Assembly: GCF_963576675.1 (NCBI RefSeq)
Contig: NC_088916.1
Coordinates: 10,454,501-10,518,500, forward strand
Length of the DNA: 64,000 bases
Reading direction: 5' to 3'
Origin: Euphorbia lathyris
Taxonomy: Eukaryota > Streptophyta > Magnoliopsida > Malpighiales > Euphorbiaceae
Positions 10,936 to 21,544 of the stretch are shown one piece after another. The notes under the pieces were generated by a model. It saw only the letters and a program-made list of their open reading frames with translations, did no database searches and was not told the origin of the DNA. The position numbers were made by a program, and so were the translations under genes. Positions within the stretch are counted from its first letter, which is position 1. Each line of letters starts with the position of its first letter.

Positions 10936-11195
10936 GATGTTATTTATGTGGGATCCTTGAAGGTTGATCCAGAGTAAAAGTGAATAGATATAGAAGTTTC
11001 CCAGAGGCTGCTGGGAGAATTCAACTGCTTACCCACATTTCTTCCTCCTGATGCTTACAAAGTTTTATCATGGTTTCTGTAAGCATTATTTATGGCCTCT
11101 TTTTCATTATATGCTGCCTAGCTTCCCTGATTTTAGTGTGCCCCATTTTTTGTCGTGTTGCAGCCGAATGTACACTATGAATCACATAGGATCAG
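10936..11195 (+). pseudogene. Trehalose-6-phosphate synthase class II fragment, unit 1
   Basis: Reading DVIYVGSLKVD, then EVSQRLLGEF and LPTFLPPDAYK, and after a frameshift FYHGFCKHYLWPLFHYMLP followed by PHFLSCCSRM, this is the glucosyltransferase-20 domain of a class II TPS. About 80 residues normally found between HYMLP and HFLSCCSRM are missing. The same gap is present in unit 2, so all copies descend from one already deleted ancestor. Stops also occur before EVSQ. The family joins UDP-glucose and glucose-6-phosphate or, for class II, acts in signalling; this piece has no function as protein. Confidence 0.85.
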
Positions 11196-11423
11196 TCTTT
11201 GACTACAATGTAATCACATGATCTGTATATATTTGATTTACACATGAATAACAATCACTGAGCAATTCATATTGTTACATGGTATCAGAGCTTTTGGACC
11301 CGTGTAAAGGCTCTCTTCTTGAGTGGCCCTCGCGGGCCCTTCTTTCCTCGGGTATTCGTATTGGCTTTTGGACTTGGAAATGGGTTCAGAATTGGGTTCT
11401 TTTCCTTTTCCAATTCACCATCA
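11196..11423 (+). mobile_element. copia LTR end plus tRNA-Met primer-binding site, fragment
   Basis: TPS similarity stops near 11195. The following stretch ends TTGTTACA at 11279, immediately followed by TGGTATCAGAGC (11280-11291), the primer-binding site complementary to initiator tRNA-Met used by most plant copia elements. About 130 bp of internal sequence follow before the cassette shoulder restarts at 11424. Only the last ~85 bp of an LTR can be present. It sits exactly at the junction between the two TPS units, and copy 2 has the same arrangement (PBS 50645-50656). Confidence 0.6.
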
Positions 11424-11907
11424 AGCTGAGGTGTGACTCTACCAAATTACCAATTCAAGACCTAACACAATGTGAATACACATACATAAACAACTCATTT
11501 TGGTTCTTACCTACAGAAAGAAAAGGTTTAGAGGTGTGGGTTTCTCGGTTGTGCAAAGACCAACGCCTCCATCTCGCAGGAAACAATATTGAAGCAGCAG
11601 TTTATATCTCAAGATGGAATTGATGGGATGCAATTGCGTTTAGGTTTACAAACTGCATTCATAAATCAGCATCTTGTCTATTCTTCCCAAGTAGTAGAAG
11701 GACCATCAACCGATAGTCATAAACCCATACAAATGATTTTCATTTTGTTGACAGAGGTACCTGTTATTTACTTAATTTTTTTGTCACTTTTGAAGCAAAG
11801 TTTGTCTGTAATTTTCATGGAAATGTTAGGGCTAAATTTGTAGCATTTTGTATGTTAACGTTATTATCCCTTAAAAAAAAATCTAGTTGACTTGATTTAC
11901 TTTGTAG

Positions 11908-12357
11908 GTAGAGAAGAGCCAAACAAATGAAAAGCATGAGCATAGTTTCATCGACTTGCCTAGTCTTGTTTCTGTGATTCATCTGATTTTCCAATCTATT
12001 AGTTACAAAGGTACCTGTAAATCTTTGATGACTCCAAACCATTAATAATATTTGATTATATCATTGTTGAAGTTATTAACTTTTGCAGCTGAGGTAGAGG
12101 AGCATATGGAGATGCTTGAAAAGCTTGTGCCAAAGTGGATTTTTAAGAAGCTTGTACTCAGTGGAGATACTTTATACAGGTATGTCTATCATATTACTGT
12201 CTCAAAATCATGCTTAGGCTCCGCTGATTTATAAATGTCAGACTTCAACTATGTACGATCTAGAAAATTTTGAATGAGTTTTGACTGTTGATTGGTTGTG
12301 TGCAGCATCAACAAAATGTCAGACTTGAACTATGTACGATCTAAGGTTGCTGCATAT
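11908..12357 (+). pseudogene. CDT1-like DNA replication licensing factor, C-terminal fragment (three exons)
   Basis: Three exon pieces keep their splice sites and phase: 11908-12010 (ending in FIDLPSLVSVIHLIFQSISY), donor GTACCT; 12089-12179 (AEVEEHMEMLEKLVPKWIFK, then LVLSGDTLY) between CAG and GTATGT; and from 12306 (SINKMSDLNYVRSKVAAY) after GTGCAG. The joined reading has no stop. The pattern EVEE-x-x-x-x-LE-x-LVPEWI-x-x-K-x-x-x-SGD-x-L matches the winged-helix C-terminal domain of CDT1, which loads MCM helicase at origins. Only this domain is present, then the sequence runs into TPS at 12392. I infer a captured gene piece rather than a live gene. Confidence 0.72.
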
Positions 12358-12391
12358 AAAAATACATACTCAAAGGTGCAATCAAATTTAG

Positions 12392-12990
12392 GATGTTGTT
12401 TATGTGGGATCGCTGAAAGTTGATGTAGATATAAGTGAACAGGAAGAAGTTTCCTAGAGGCTGCTGGGAGAATTCAACTGGTTTCCCATATTTCTTCCTC
12501 CTGATGTTTACAAAGTTTTATCATGGTTTTTGTAAGCATCATTTATGGCCTCTTTTTCATTATATGCTGCCTATGTGCCCCACTTTCTGTCTTGTTTCAG
12601 CCCAATGTTGGGCCTACACTATGAATCAAAACGTGGTCATATTGTCCTTGAATATTTTGGTTGCACAATATACATCAAAAGTTTGCCTGTACGCGTACAT
12701 ATAGGTAGGTTTGGATCTGCATTCAATCATCCATCTTCTTGTATCAAGCTCAAAGAAATACAAAAAAGTTTGATGGGAAAAAGCTTATTGTTGGAGTTGA
12801 TGACATAGACATTCTTAACGACATTGGTCTAAGTTGTTGGCTATGGAACAGCTTTTGCAGCAGAAGCCACAGTAGGCTATCAGTTGTGTATGGGTTTTCT
12901 TTTTACTATCAGTCCTTAAGTATTACAGTGACCAATTAATAGGCAGGGAGTCACTAAAGGTGCAACACTGAAGAGCAAGTGTGACATTGA
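12392..12990 (+). pseudogene. Trehalose-6-phosphate synthase class II fragment, unit 2
   Basis: Segments in order are DVVYVGSLKVDVDISEQEEV, a TAG where unit 1 has CAG, RLLGEF, FYHGFCKH-x-LWPLFHYMLP, VPHFLSCFSPMLGLHYESKR, LEYFGCTIYIKSLPV, FDGKKLIVGVDDIDILNDIG and, after a frameshift, LLAMEQLLQQKPQ. These are ordered blocks of the GT20 domain. The same ~80-residue gap seen in unit 1 follows HYMLP. The C-terminal TPP-like part present in B1-B3 is missing, the sequence jumping from GAGTCACTAAAG to GTGCAACAC. It lies directly downstream of the CDT1 exons, forming a chimeric relic. Confidence 0.85.
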
Positions 12991-13429
12991 CCTTTAAAAA
13001 GTATAAACGGTTGTCTTTTAGTCAACATAAATACAGGGTAAAAAAAGTGAACTGTCCAGATAGAAGAATGACGATATTTATCGATTATGATGTTTATTTT
13101 GGTAATTAAGTTAATTTATAAAGATGATGAAAGACATTCATTGGTAGTGTGAATCTAGAAATGGTTTTTTAGAAAATGAATATAGTCATCATATGCACAA
13201 GCTTTCACCCAGTTATGTTCAATTTCCAATACCAAATGTTCATTGCTTTTGTGTTGCGAAAATTATGAACATTGGAACAGTCTTATGAATTATATGCTTC
13301 TCTAGATGTTTGTTTCTGTAAGGAGGAAATTTGTTTATTGCAATGTTGCTAGTAGTCACTTGGCCACATTGGAATAGAAAAGGATAGGATTGTCAGATTC
13401 TTCTTGTATCATAATCAGATTATTTTATG

Positions 13430-13700
13430 TTAATGTGTGACTTTGAAGGGAGTGACGTGAAGTTACGGGAAAGAGTGATTAAAGAGTTGTGGAGAATGCA
13501 ACATTACCAAAAGCATCTGTTGTCCTAGATGGGAATTTAAACCAACAACAACGAAGCAACGAGAAAGAGTGATTAAATAGTTTTCTCTAGATGAAAACTT
13601 CCATCCCATTGTTGTGCTAGAATATTTTTTAGTTGGAAGCATGAATTTGATCATATGATCAGGAGGTTTTATTCACGTCTTTCAATGCTCAAAGAGTTGG
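13430..13700 (+). pseudogene. Unidentified exon fragment (REVIKEL type), A copy
   Basis: This is the degraded A-block version of the exon that is open at 23846-24061. Pieces RERVIKELWRMQHY and KASVVLDGNLNQQQ are recognisable against that copy but are separated by a deletion. Further on, FHPIVVLEYFLVGSMNLI lies across shifted frames. I do not recognise the protein family. A short reverse LINE 3'-end-like piece (CATCCCAACTAGGTTGGCAT) follows at about 13740-13830. Confidence 0.4.
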
Positions 13701-13829
13701 GATAAACCTGACACTAGCCTCTAATATTTTTTTTTTTTAATTAAAAGGATGGACCAGAGAGTTAGTAACCGCCAGACATCCCAACTAGGTTGGCATCCTT
13801 GAGAAGACACCGAAACTCAAGCCCAAAGT

Positions 13830-14690
13830 ATAATTAATCTTTTTGTTAATTCAAAAGAATTATTGAACAATAAATTGGAACATGACTAATTTTTTCCTTA
13901 TGGTTGTTCTTTTATCAAACATAATTTTCTACTACATAGTATATATAACATTAAGGAACTCATTTATAATTTGCAACTAATAACATCACTGGTTTTAATT
14001 TGTGTGGATTGGTGGATTTTGAGCTATTCATAATCACCCTTTTTAATTTGCAACTAATAACATCACCGAGTTTAGATATTTTCAGGTTCAGCTTGAATAA
14101 ATTTACAAGTGTTGTTTCACTCTTAGTATTTAAATCAGCATAATGTAGATAAATAATTATTGATATTCTTGTGACGCTCATTAAGAATTGAGGAATCAGC
14201 TCAGCGGATAATATTTCCAAAATAGAAACACTACTTTGTCTCTTTATCGCTCATTAAGAATTGAGGAATCAGCTCGGCATATAATATTTCCAAAATAGAA
14301 TTACCATTTGGAATTGGTACTTGGAAATTGAACATAACTGGTGATATCTTGTGCATATGAGTAGGACAACATATTCATTTTCTGAAAAACAATTTCTTGT
14401 TTCAGTCGTATATGATCATCTTTCCAAAATAGGTCAATTACCAAATTAAGCTAATGGTGCTTCATTCCTATGCTTCAAGCAGGTTTCTTAACCAGAAACT
14501 ACCTTGGTTCAACATATTCTGAAATATTTTTGGCGTCCAATACAAAAGCCCTTCGAAGAAAAGAGGCATACAATAAATAGGCAACGATCATTTGGAATTG
14601 GAAATTGGAAATTGAAAATCAAGTAGAATGACATATTCATTATCTAAAAAACCAGTTCTTGTTTCAGTCATATAGGAATCAACACTACCA
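13830..14690. other. Non-coding stretch with a piece of block X
   Basis: From about 14060 to 14690 this is a partial copy of block X (compare 210-1010), including the twice-repeated ATTAAGAATTGAGGAATCAG. A 1.5-kb piece present in A' at 53397-54905 is missing at about 14041-14066. No coding sequence is supported. Confidence 0.6.
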
Positions 14691-15207
14691 CATGTTTTGC
14701 TGCTGATATGTTTCTTGTTTCGCTGAGTTAATATATTATCGTATCTTCTTAACTTCATTGGGTTATTTACTTATTGTTTTGTGCTTATCTGTTGTGTTGA
14801 TCTATTGCATGACCTTTCTCAAATGTCTACTTACCTAAAACTCATTGAACAAAGTAAACTAAAATTTATGAACATAAAAATCTGTACAAGTACTTGGCCA
14901 CTAAGTAAAACTACTCAGCTCCAACTAACTTACTCAGCTTACTTCTACACTGATAACTGAACTTAATCTTCCGCTTAACCAAGTATCAAAACTGAGTAAA
15001 GATAAAACGTTCCAAGTGCTGACCTTCTTCTAAAGCTGACCTTAGACCTACTTAATTAAACCTTAAAATGTTTAAAGTAAGACTAAGTCAGTAGTTCAAC
15101 CCTTACGGGGGAGATTCTTCAGAAATTAAGAAAAGGTCAACTATCATGGGGAAGCTCAACACTGAGTTCCTTACTGAATATTTTTCCAACATCAAAATGG
15201 GGGAGTT

Positions 15208-16553
15208 TGTTGAAACACCTTTCCACATGATTTTGATTTGACAAAATTATTTAAGAATAATTAAATCTGCATGATAAAAATATTCTAACACATTAAATTT
15301 AAATGCTTTGATTTATTTATACTAATGTGTTTGTTCAATGTTGAGTATTTTAATTCATAAGACATTAAGTTGTAAAGCCCAAAGGCCAACAAGAGAAAGT
15401 CAAGCCCAAGTCAACGTCTGAAAGTCACACGGCCCAAGCAGATCAAAACGCAGCTCAAGCTGAACGAAACGCAAGCCCAGCAAGAAGAAGGATCGAGAAG
15501 CCTTCGACCAAAAGCTTCAAGATGAAGCTGAGTTGTGCAACAAGAAAGTCAGGTCAGCGGCTGACCTGAACAAACTTGGAGACAAAGCATTTCTATTTTG
15601 GGTAAAGTTCAGAAGACGTAAGAAGCTATCTGGAAGACTTTGCCAAAAATGTGGAAACATTCTGACCAGCCTGACGAAAAGCTGCTGAGCACTGCCGAAG
15701 ACAGAAGATACAAGAATGTGATTGGCTGAGGACGCTGAGCACGTACTGAGTGAAAGCGACAGAAAGCCATTTCCCTCTAACGGTTATTTCGAAATTCGAA
15801 ATTACTGGTGCATCAAGGGTCACTATAAATAGGCCACTCAAACGCTTCATTCGATGCAGATCTTCAATCAAGTCGAAACACTGACCAGATTGATATTCGA
15901 AGTTCTGTTAAGAAAAGCAAAGAAAATCTTACACCAATTCTAATCTTGTGTAAAAGTCTAGAGTGATTTTATTTCATGTAATGTGTTCTTAGCAATTGTT
16001 GTTTAGAACAAAAACACTTATCATTTCTAGAAGTATAGAAAGGAGAAGCTGAGTACTCGGTCATAGTACTCAGCGGTAGAAATAGGATTGAGTAGAGGAA
16101 TAGAGGAAAGTACTCTTTTATACTCAGTTGCTATTGTAAAAGGTTTGTGCTCTACCTTATAAAAGAGCTCAGTAGAGGATTCTAAAAAGCTCGGAAGGAA
16201 TTTTGGGGACTGGACGTAGGCGGAGAGGCCGAACCAGGATACGTCTGCTGAGTAATATCTTTCTAACCCTTATCTCCTTAACATATTGCTTGCTATAATA
16301 CTGCCTAGTTAAAATACTAAAAAGAACATAAGCTGAGTTGAGTGAACTGTGAAGCTGAGTTCAGGAACAGATTCAGACTTAGTCACCTGTTGACTAAGCT
16401 TGTATCTAAAACTTACTCAGTATCACTGTTCTAAAAGACTTTGAAAAAGTCTAAGTTCAAATTAACAGTCAGCCTAACGTGAAATTTTTTAAAAAGTTCC
16501 TAACCCCCCCCCCCCCCTCGTTGGAACTATTATTGTCACGTTACACGGGACCA
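15208..16553 (+). mobile_element. SIRE/Maximus-like copia 3' LTR with upstream internal tail, copy 1
   Basis: A polypurine tract (AAAATGGGGGAGTTTG) immediately precedes TGTTGAAACACC, the expected 3' LTR start. A TATAAATAG box is at 15824-15832, a poly-C run at 16505-16517, and the proposed end is GTTACACGGGACCA. The length of about 1.35 kb and the GGGGGAG tract fit the long-LTR SIRE/Maximus copia lineage. Roughly 500 bp of internal sequence upstream (14700-15207) is noncoding and rich in CTCAGC/GCTGAG. There is no primer-binding site after the LTR and no 5' LTR in the window, so the element is truncated. The right end is set from the last CA and could be off. Confidence 0.55.
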
Positions 16554-17645
16554 ATACGACCTAGGTGATCGCTTGAGGCGAGAGGCAGCTGTGAGCACGA
16601 ACGTTTTCTGGCCCTAGTGATGAGTCTATGTTACACTCTGGCTAATAATTGGTGTAGGTGGACTTCACACGATGCGATTTGCGAGATACAAGATAAGACA
16701 TGGACCCCATTTTTTGAGTTATTTAGCTTGTTTTACTTTGTTTTTATCGAAATTCTCTTAGATTTATAATTTATGAGATTTTAAAATACTCGTTGCCACG
16801 TAGGTCTTCGATCGGCTACCCAGTCCCCGATCGGGAACTATGGTCATCGATTGGTGACCTTCGACAGTTTTCAGGCAATTTTTTCATTTTCAATTATCAT
16901 TTGAGAGAAAGAGAAAGAAATTTAGTGAAACTTAAGTGAAACTTGAGTGAAACTTAGTGAAATTGAGTGAAAAAGTGAGGTTTCTACACCAAATCTTACC
17001 AAACAAGCCATTTTAGAGGTTATAAGATCCAAATCCAACATTGTTTCGAAGTTATTAGTCGAGGAATCACGTTTTCTATAACTATATATTCCTCACTGAT
17101 TATCCATTCTGAAGTCACTAAACTTCCAAAATTGATCTTTTGAGTCAAAATCTCTTTTAAACCGGTGAATTTCAGTTTAAGTTCGTGGGATACCATGTTT
17201 TATCATTTCAAGACAGTTGCTACACGGGTCTGGGTTGCTGCTCAAGTCACAATCACGCGTACACGTGCGTCGACCAGTCTTTCGGTATTTGAGGGCCTTT
17301 TGGGCTTGGATCCATCTGTCCTGAAGATCGTTTACGTCGGACCTCTAGCCTAGTGGGGTCTGGTGGATCCATTGGGTTCGCCATTGGCCACCCTAGTTCA
17401 TACATATTCATGTCAAAACAGAAGATCAAAAATACCTTAATGGCAGAAATGATACATTACAAACAAACAAACAAGCTTAATGGTAGAAACCTCTTAATAC
17501 CACTGAAACTAAGTTGAGCTTCGTTCGCATTTCTAGCTATGAGTTGGACCGAAATTCCATTTTCTACATTTTCATTTGGTTTTACATGATATAAGAAGGA
17601 GAAGAAGCAAGTTAAACAAGATCTCTAATAATTGCTTATGTGGGC
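16554..17645. other. Unannotated stretch, no gene recognised
   Basis: Moderately balanced base composition with a short tandem AGTGAAACTT run at 16925-16975. A 62-residue open frame at 17165-17353 is preserved in copy 2 (58001-58189) but has no domain I know, and low divergence between the copies makes conservation uninformative. Confidence 0.4.
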
Positions 17646-17662
17646 AACCATACACCTAACAC

Positions 17663-18963
17663 TGCTGATTATTGCATTTGGAAGCGAAGCAACGAGGGGC
17701 GAGTTTGTTGTTAAATCATTTTACTCGACTCTAACATGAAGCACTAGGACGGTGGACTGGCAAAAGTTCATTTGGGGGCCTCTGATTCCCCCTTCTAGAT
17801 CAATGACCGTGTGGAGGGTGGTACATGGTCAAATTCCAACCCAGTCTCTACTTCAGCGGAAAGGGATTCATATGGCTACCCATTGTGTGCTTTGCTATGT
17901 AGCTATAGAAAATATAGATCACTTATTTATTCATTGTTCCTTTGTAGGCTCCTTTTGGCGGGTGATTTGTAGGATTTTTGATCGAGCAATATCCGTCTCC
18001 CCTAGATTTGGTTCCTTTTTCGACAACATTTGTAATATGAAATTTGGATCCCAGGTTACTGCTCATTGGATCCTGGCTTTCGTCTCATGTGTCTGGCTCA
18101 TATGGCAAAAAAAAAATGAAGCCTTGTTTAATCCAGAGATCCCTTCAATCCAAAATGTCATTTGCCTGCTATAGTGTCTTATTCGTGAACCGTATTTAAT
18201 AATCAAGGGGTGCTTCTATACACAACGTGATGCTATTATTCTAGCTTGGTTACAAATCCCGCAGTGGCCGCCTTCTACTCCGAACATCATCCAGGTCTGG
18301 TGGATCAGTCCGCCTCAAAACTGGCTGAAAGTTAATGTCGATTGATCAACGCTTGGAGCTCCAGGGGCAGGGGTGCTGGTGGGATTTTTCACACAAACCG
18401 GGGATCCACTAGGAGTTTTGAATTTCCTATCCCGTCAACCTTCACTTATATAGCAGAGCTGAAAGTAATAATTTTTGCAGTTGATATGGCTTGGGAGAAA
18501 AATTGGCATAATTTATGGATTGAATCCGACTCAACGTTTGTGGTTAATAAACTGAAATTGAGATCAATACAGGTTCCTTGATCTGTCCATGAAGAATGGA
18601 TGAAATGCCTCAACCAATGCTCGCAGATGATGATTGTAATTACTCACATCTACAGAGAAGACAATCATGTAGTGGATGCCTTGGCCCGCTTCAGTGTTTC
18701 TTCCTCAGACATCACTTGGTGGCACTCGACGCCAGCCTTTTGTCATTCAATGCTGTTTGATGATATTTATAATATTGGCCACTTTAGATTTCGTTAGTTT
18801 CTTTGTTCTTTGTTTTTTGGATTCTTTCTCCTCCTCTTGTTTGACATTATAATTTTTTATTTATTGATTTTTTTCCGGGTTTTACAGTGCTTGAACTTGG
18901 AGTACCGACCTAGTTGGGATGTCAAGTTTCAAGTTATTGTATCGTCCCATTTCTTATAAAAAA
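17663..18963 (+). mobile_element. 5'-truncated LINE (L1-type), copy 1, with 17-bp target duplication
   Basis: AACCATACACCTAACAC occurs at 17646-17662 and again at 18964-18980, directly after the A-rich tail (CTTATAAAAAA). The insert is the last 1.3 kb of a LINE: zinc-finger-type reverse transcriptase end, RNase H and a 3' UTR with TTGGGATGTC. Copy 2 in A' carries the identical target duplication, so insertion predates the segmental duplication. Confidence 0.85.
17690..18797 (+). pseudogene. LINE ORF2 C-terminus: zf-RVT plus RNase H
   Basis: The zf-RVT part reads WGPLIPPSRSMTVWRVVHGQ, then THCVLCYVAIENIDHLFIHC and WLIWQKKNEALFN, with the C-x2-C...H-x4-C layout of the domain that follows LINE reverse transcriptase. 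RNase H follows with AGGIFHTNRG, AELKVIIFAVDMAW, WIESDSTFVV and YREDNHVVDALAR, i.e. the E, D and D of the catalytic set. The first D lies by a frameshift near 18340. A TGA near 17738 splits the frame, where copy 2 is open. Stops at 18174 and 18580 finish it as a pseudogene. Confidence 0.8.
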
Positions 18964-19263
18964 AACCATACACCTAACACCCATAACTACCTAATTGAAA
19001 GCAAGTTTATGTAGATGATTTGTAAAGAAGCCTGCTAATTAAGACAGTGTCTTAAGAGAGGACAATATGTTATTCGTAACAAAATAGTACAATATCTCAT
19101 GGTGAGGAGCGAAATGCAAACAACTAAAAAATAAGTAACCAAACGTCTTCTAAACTTGTATTTAATCTTTTAGTGCTTCTTTTCTTTTTCTTTTTTCATA
19201 AATATATTGTGCTCTTATGAAGATTGAAATTTGGGTCTTCTTTTAAATATAAATGGTGATCAA

Positions 19264-19884
19264 AGTTTGGATTATATGAATTTGCCTTCAAAAAGTTTGG
19301 ATTGTTCAGTTGTGATGAATTACAATGAGTCTAGAGCAATTACAGGTGAAAACTCTGAACCTCAGTAAGAGTTATGGGTACTCGAAGACCACTGTGGGTT
19401 GAAAAGCTTATGGAACACAATTTCATGTTTTGATTTTATTTCCCCTCTCCTCCCTGTCTTCTTGAGCTTTAGGTCGAATGGAGAAACTTTGGTTCAGACA
19501 GAGAATGATCGACTACGCAAATACGAAACAAAAGATGAATGAATCTTGAGGCTTTTCAATGTTCGTTCATCTTTTGTGTCGTATTTGCCAAGTCGATCAT
19601 TCCCTGTCTGAACCCAAGTTTCTCCATTCGACCTAAAGCTCAAGAAGACAGGGAGGAGAGGGGAAATAAAATCAAAACATGAAATTGTGTTCCATAAGCT
19701 TTTCAACCCACAGTGGTCTTCGAGTACCCATAACTCTTACTGAGGTTCAGAGTTTTCACATGTAATTGCTATAGACTCATTGTAATTCATCACAACTGAA
19801 CAATCCAAACTTTTTGAAGGCAAATTCATATAATCGACTTTCTTCTGCCAAATCAAAATATATTATACGGTCTGTGTACTCATC
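19264..19884. repeat. Long inverted repeat (hairpin) in B1
   Basis: Left arm 19264-19543 and right arm 19562-19884 are near-perfect reverse complements around an 18-nt loop (19544-19561, TCTTGAGGCTTTTCAATG). The left arm is cut short at the block A junction. Each arm encodes the same unidentified exon, in sense on the left and antisense on the right. Confidence 0.9.
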
Positions 19885-19886
19885 CG

Positions 19887-20352
19887 ATTATTGTTGGAGT
19901 TGATGACACATACATTTGCAATGGCATTGGTCTCAAGTTGTTGGCTGTGGAACAACATTTGCAGCAGAAGCCACAATATGATATCAGTTGTGTACAGGGT
20001 TTTCTTTTGTCTATCCGTCATTGAGTCTTACTTAACCAATTAATATGCAATGAGTCACTAAAGGGCTTGTTGGTGAGAAAATACTTTCTGCAATGATCAC
20101 TGAAGAAACATCCCCAGATTTTGTGATGTGCATTAGGAATGACAGATCCGAAGAAGACATGCTGAAAAGCATATCGAAAACAGCTTCGTGTTTGTTATAT
20201 TCTTCAGCTCCTGAGATCTTTGTATGCAGTGTTGGACAAAAACCAAGCAAGACTAGGTACTATCTAGATGATACTGCTTACTGCCATTGCTTCAAAGTTT
20301 GGCAACTCGGTCAAGTTCGAAATTGAGGTGCAACACAGAAGAGCAAGTGTCT
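19887..20352 (+). pseudogene. TPS class II tail, B1
   Basis: The sequence starts abruptly at LIVGVDDTYICNGIGLKLLA right after the hairpin and goes on through SLKGLVGEKILSAM, SPDFVMCIRNDRSEEDMLKS and FVCSVGQKPSKTRYYLDDTA. It therefore joins part of the synthase domain to the TPP-like domain, skipping several hundred residues. The catalytic-site motif of active phosphatases is not expected in class II proteins. The family GDDRSDED block here reads RNDRSEED. Frame is kept from 20093 to 20326 only. Confidence 0.85.
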
Positions 20353-20788
20353 TAAGACATTAACCTTTAAAAAGGTATCCTTTTAGTCAACATAAATACA
20401 GGGTAAAGAAAGTAAACTGTCCGGATAGAAGAATGACGATGTTTCTCAATTATGATGTTTATTTTGGTAATTGAGTTAATTTAGAAATATGATGAAAGAC
20501 ATTGATTGGTAATGTGAATCTAGAAATGGTTTTTTAGAAAATGAATATGTTATAGTCATCATATGCACAAGCTTTCACCTATTTATGTTCAATTTCCAAT
20601 TCCAAATGTTCATTGCTTTTGTGTTGTGAAAATTATGAATATTGGAACAGTCTTGTGAATATTGGAAATTTGTTTTTTGCAATGTTGCTAGTAGTCATTT
20701 GGCCACATTGGAATAGAAACCGATAGGATTGTCAGATTCTTTTTGTATCATAATCAGATTATTTTATGTTAATGTGTGACTTTGACTT

Positions 20789-21115
20789 GGTCGGCCGAGG
20801 CGATACACTAAAATACTCTGATCTCAAGCTAGCAAAAGGAGAAGCCAGCGACGTGAAGTTACGGGAAAGAGTGATTAAAGAGTTGTGGAGAATTTAACAT
20901 TACCGAGAAGATGTAGTATTGACAGAACCAAAAGCATCTGTTGTCCTAGATGGGAATTTAAACCAACAGCAACGAAGCAACGAGAAAGAGTGATTAAACA
21001 GTTTTCAGAAGATGATCAGGAGGTTTTATTCACGTCTTTCAAAAGAATGGGGATAAACCTGACTAATCTTTTTGTTAATTCAAAAGAATTGCCAAATACA
21101 TTGGAACATGACTAA
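20789..21115 (+). pseudogene. Unidentified exon fragment (RERVIKEL type), B1
   Basis: Homologous to 23846-24061, with a frame-breaking TAA after RERVIKELWRI. The downstream part has lost the piece coding NFHPHYC seen in B2, joining QFSEDD directly to QEVLFTSFKR. I cannot assign a family. Confidence 0.45.
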
Positions 21116-21544
21116 TTTTTTTATTATGGTTGTTCTTTTATCAAACATAATTTTTTACTACATAGTATAACATTAAGGAACTGATTGTTTTTAGTTTATG
21201 TGGATTGGTGGATTTTGGGCTATTGATAATCACCCTTTATAGGGGTGGTTTTGCCTCTGGCCTTAACCCATTGCGGAGTATCCCAACAAATGAAGGGTCG
21301 TATTAAATTATTTATTGTCCCAGCCAGGGCCAAAACGTGGTTACTTTAAACATTATAAACCCATAACATCCTTAATTACTCATTAGAGGCTCTTTATGCA
21401 CCCCACTCAAACAATTTGGACTACGTTTGGATCAAAAAGCAATAACTAGATGTTACATTAAAATAACATTTTTTGCTTTAAAATAAGTTGTTGCCTTAAA
21501 TTTCGTTCCATCATATTTTACAACAGCATTTTCGTTGCAGAGGT

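Larger units (their letters stand above)
4429..19256. repeat. Segmental duplication block A (copy 1)
   Basis: About 14.8 kb recurs in the same orientation at 45862-60092 with only scattered differences. Both copies carry the plant-mobile-domain element, the TPS/CDT1/TPS chimera, the SIRE-like LTR and the truncated LINE at equivalent places, so those elements predate the duplication. Copy 1 has about 2.0 kb (8598-10616) missing from A'. A' has about 1.5 kb (53397-54905) missing here, the join being near 14041-14066. The left match starts at AAAATTAGTCATGAGGGC; the right match ends at AATATAAATGG. Confidence 0.9.

Noticed and set aside
11280..11291. TGGTATCAGAGC as part of an intact tRNA gene
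   Set aside because: Only 12 bases match the tRNA 3' end and no cloverleaf can be drawn; it is a primer-binding site.
12052..12234. Single open frame covering the CDT1 exon
   Set aside because: It starts in the intron and reads through the donor; the exon boundaries 12089-12179 fit the family better.
15626..15871. 81-codon reverse-strand open frame, also seen at 56434-56691
   Set aside because: It lies inside the U3-R part of an LTR, and both copies are nearly identical only because of the segmental duplication.
17165..17353. 62-codon open frame preserved in both A and A'
   Set aside because: No domain, and conservation is expected from the recent duplication.
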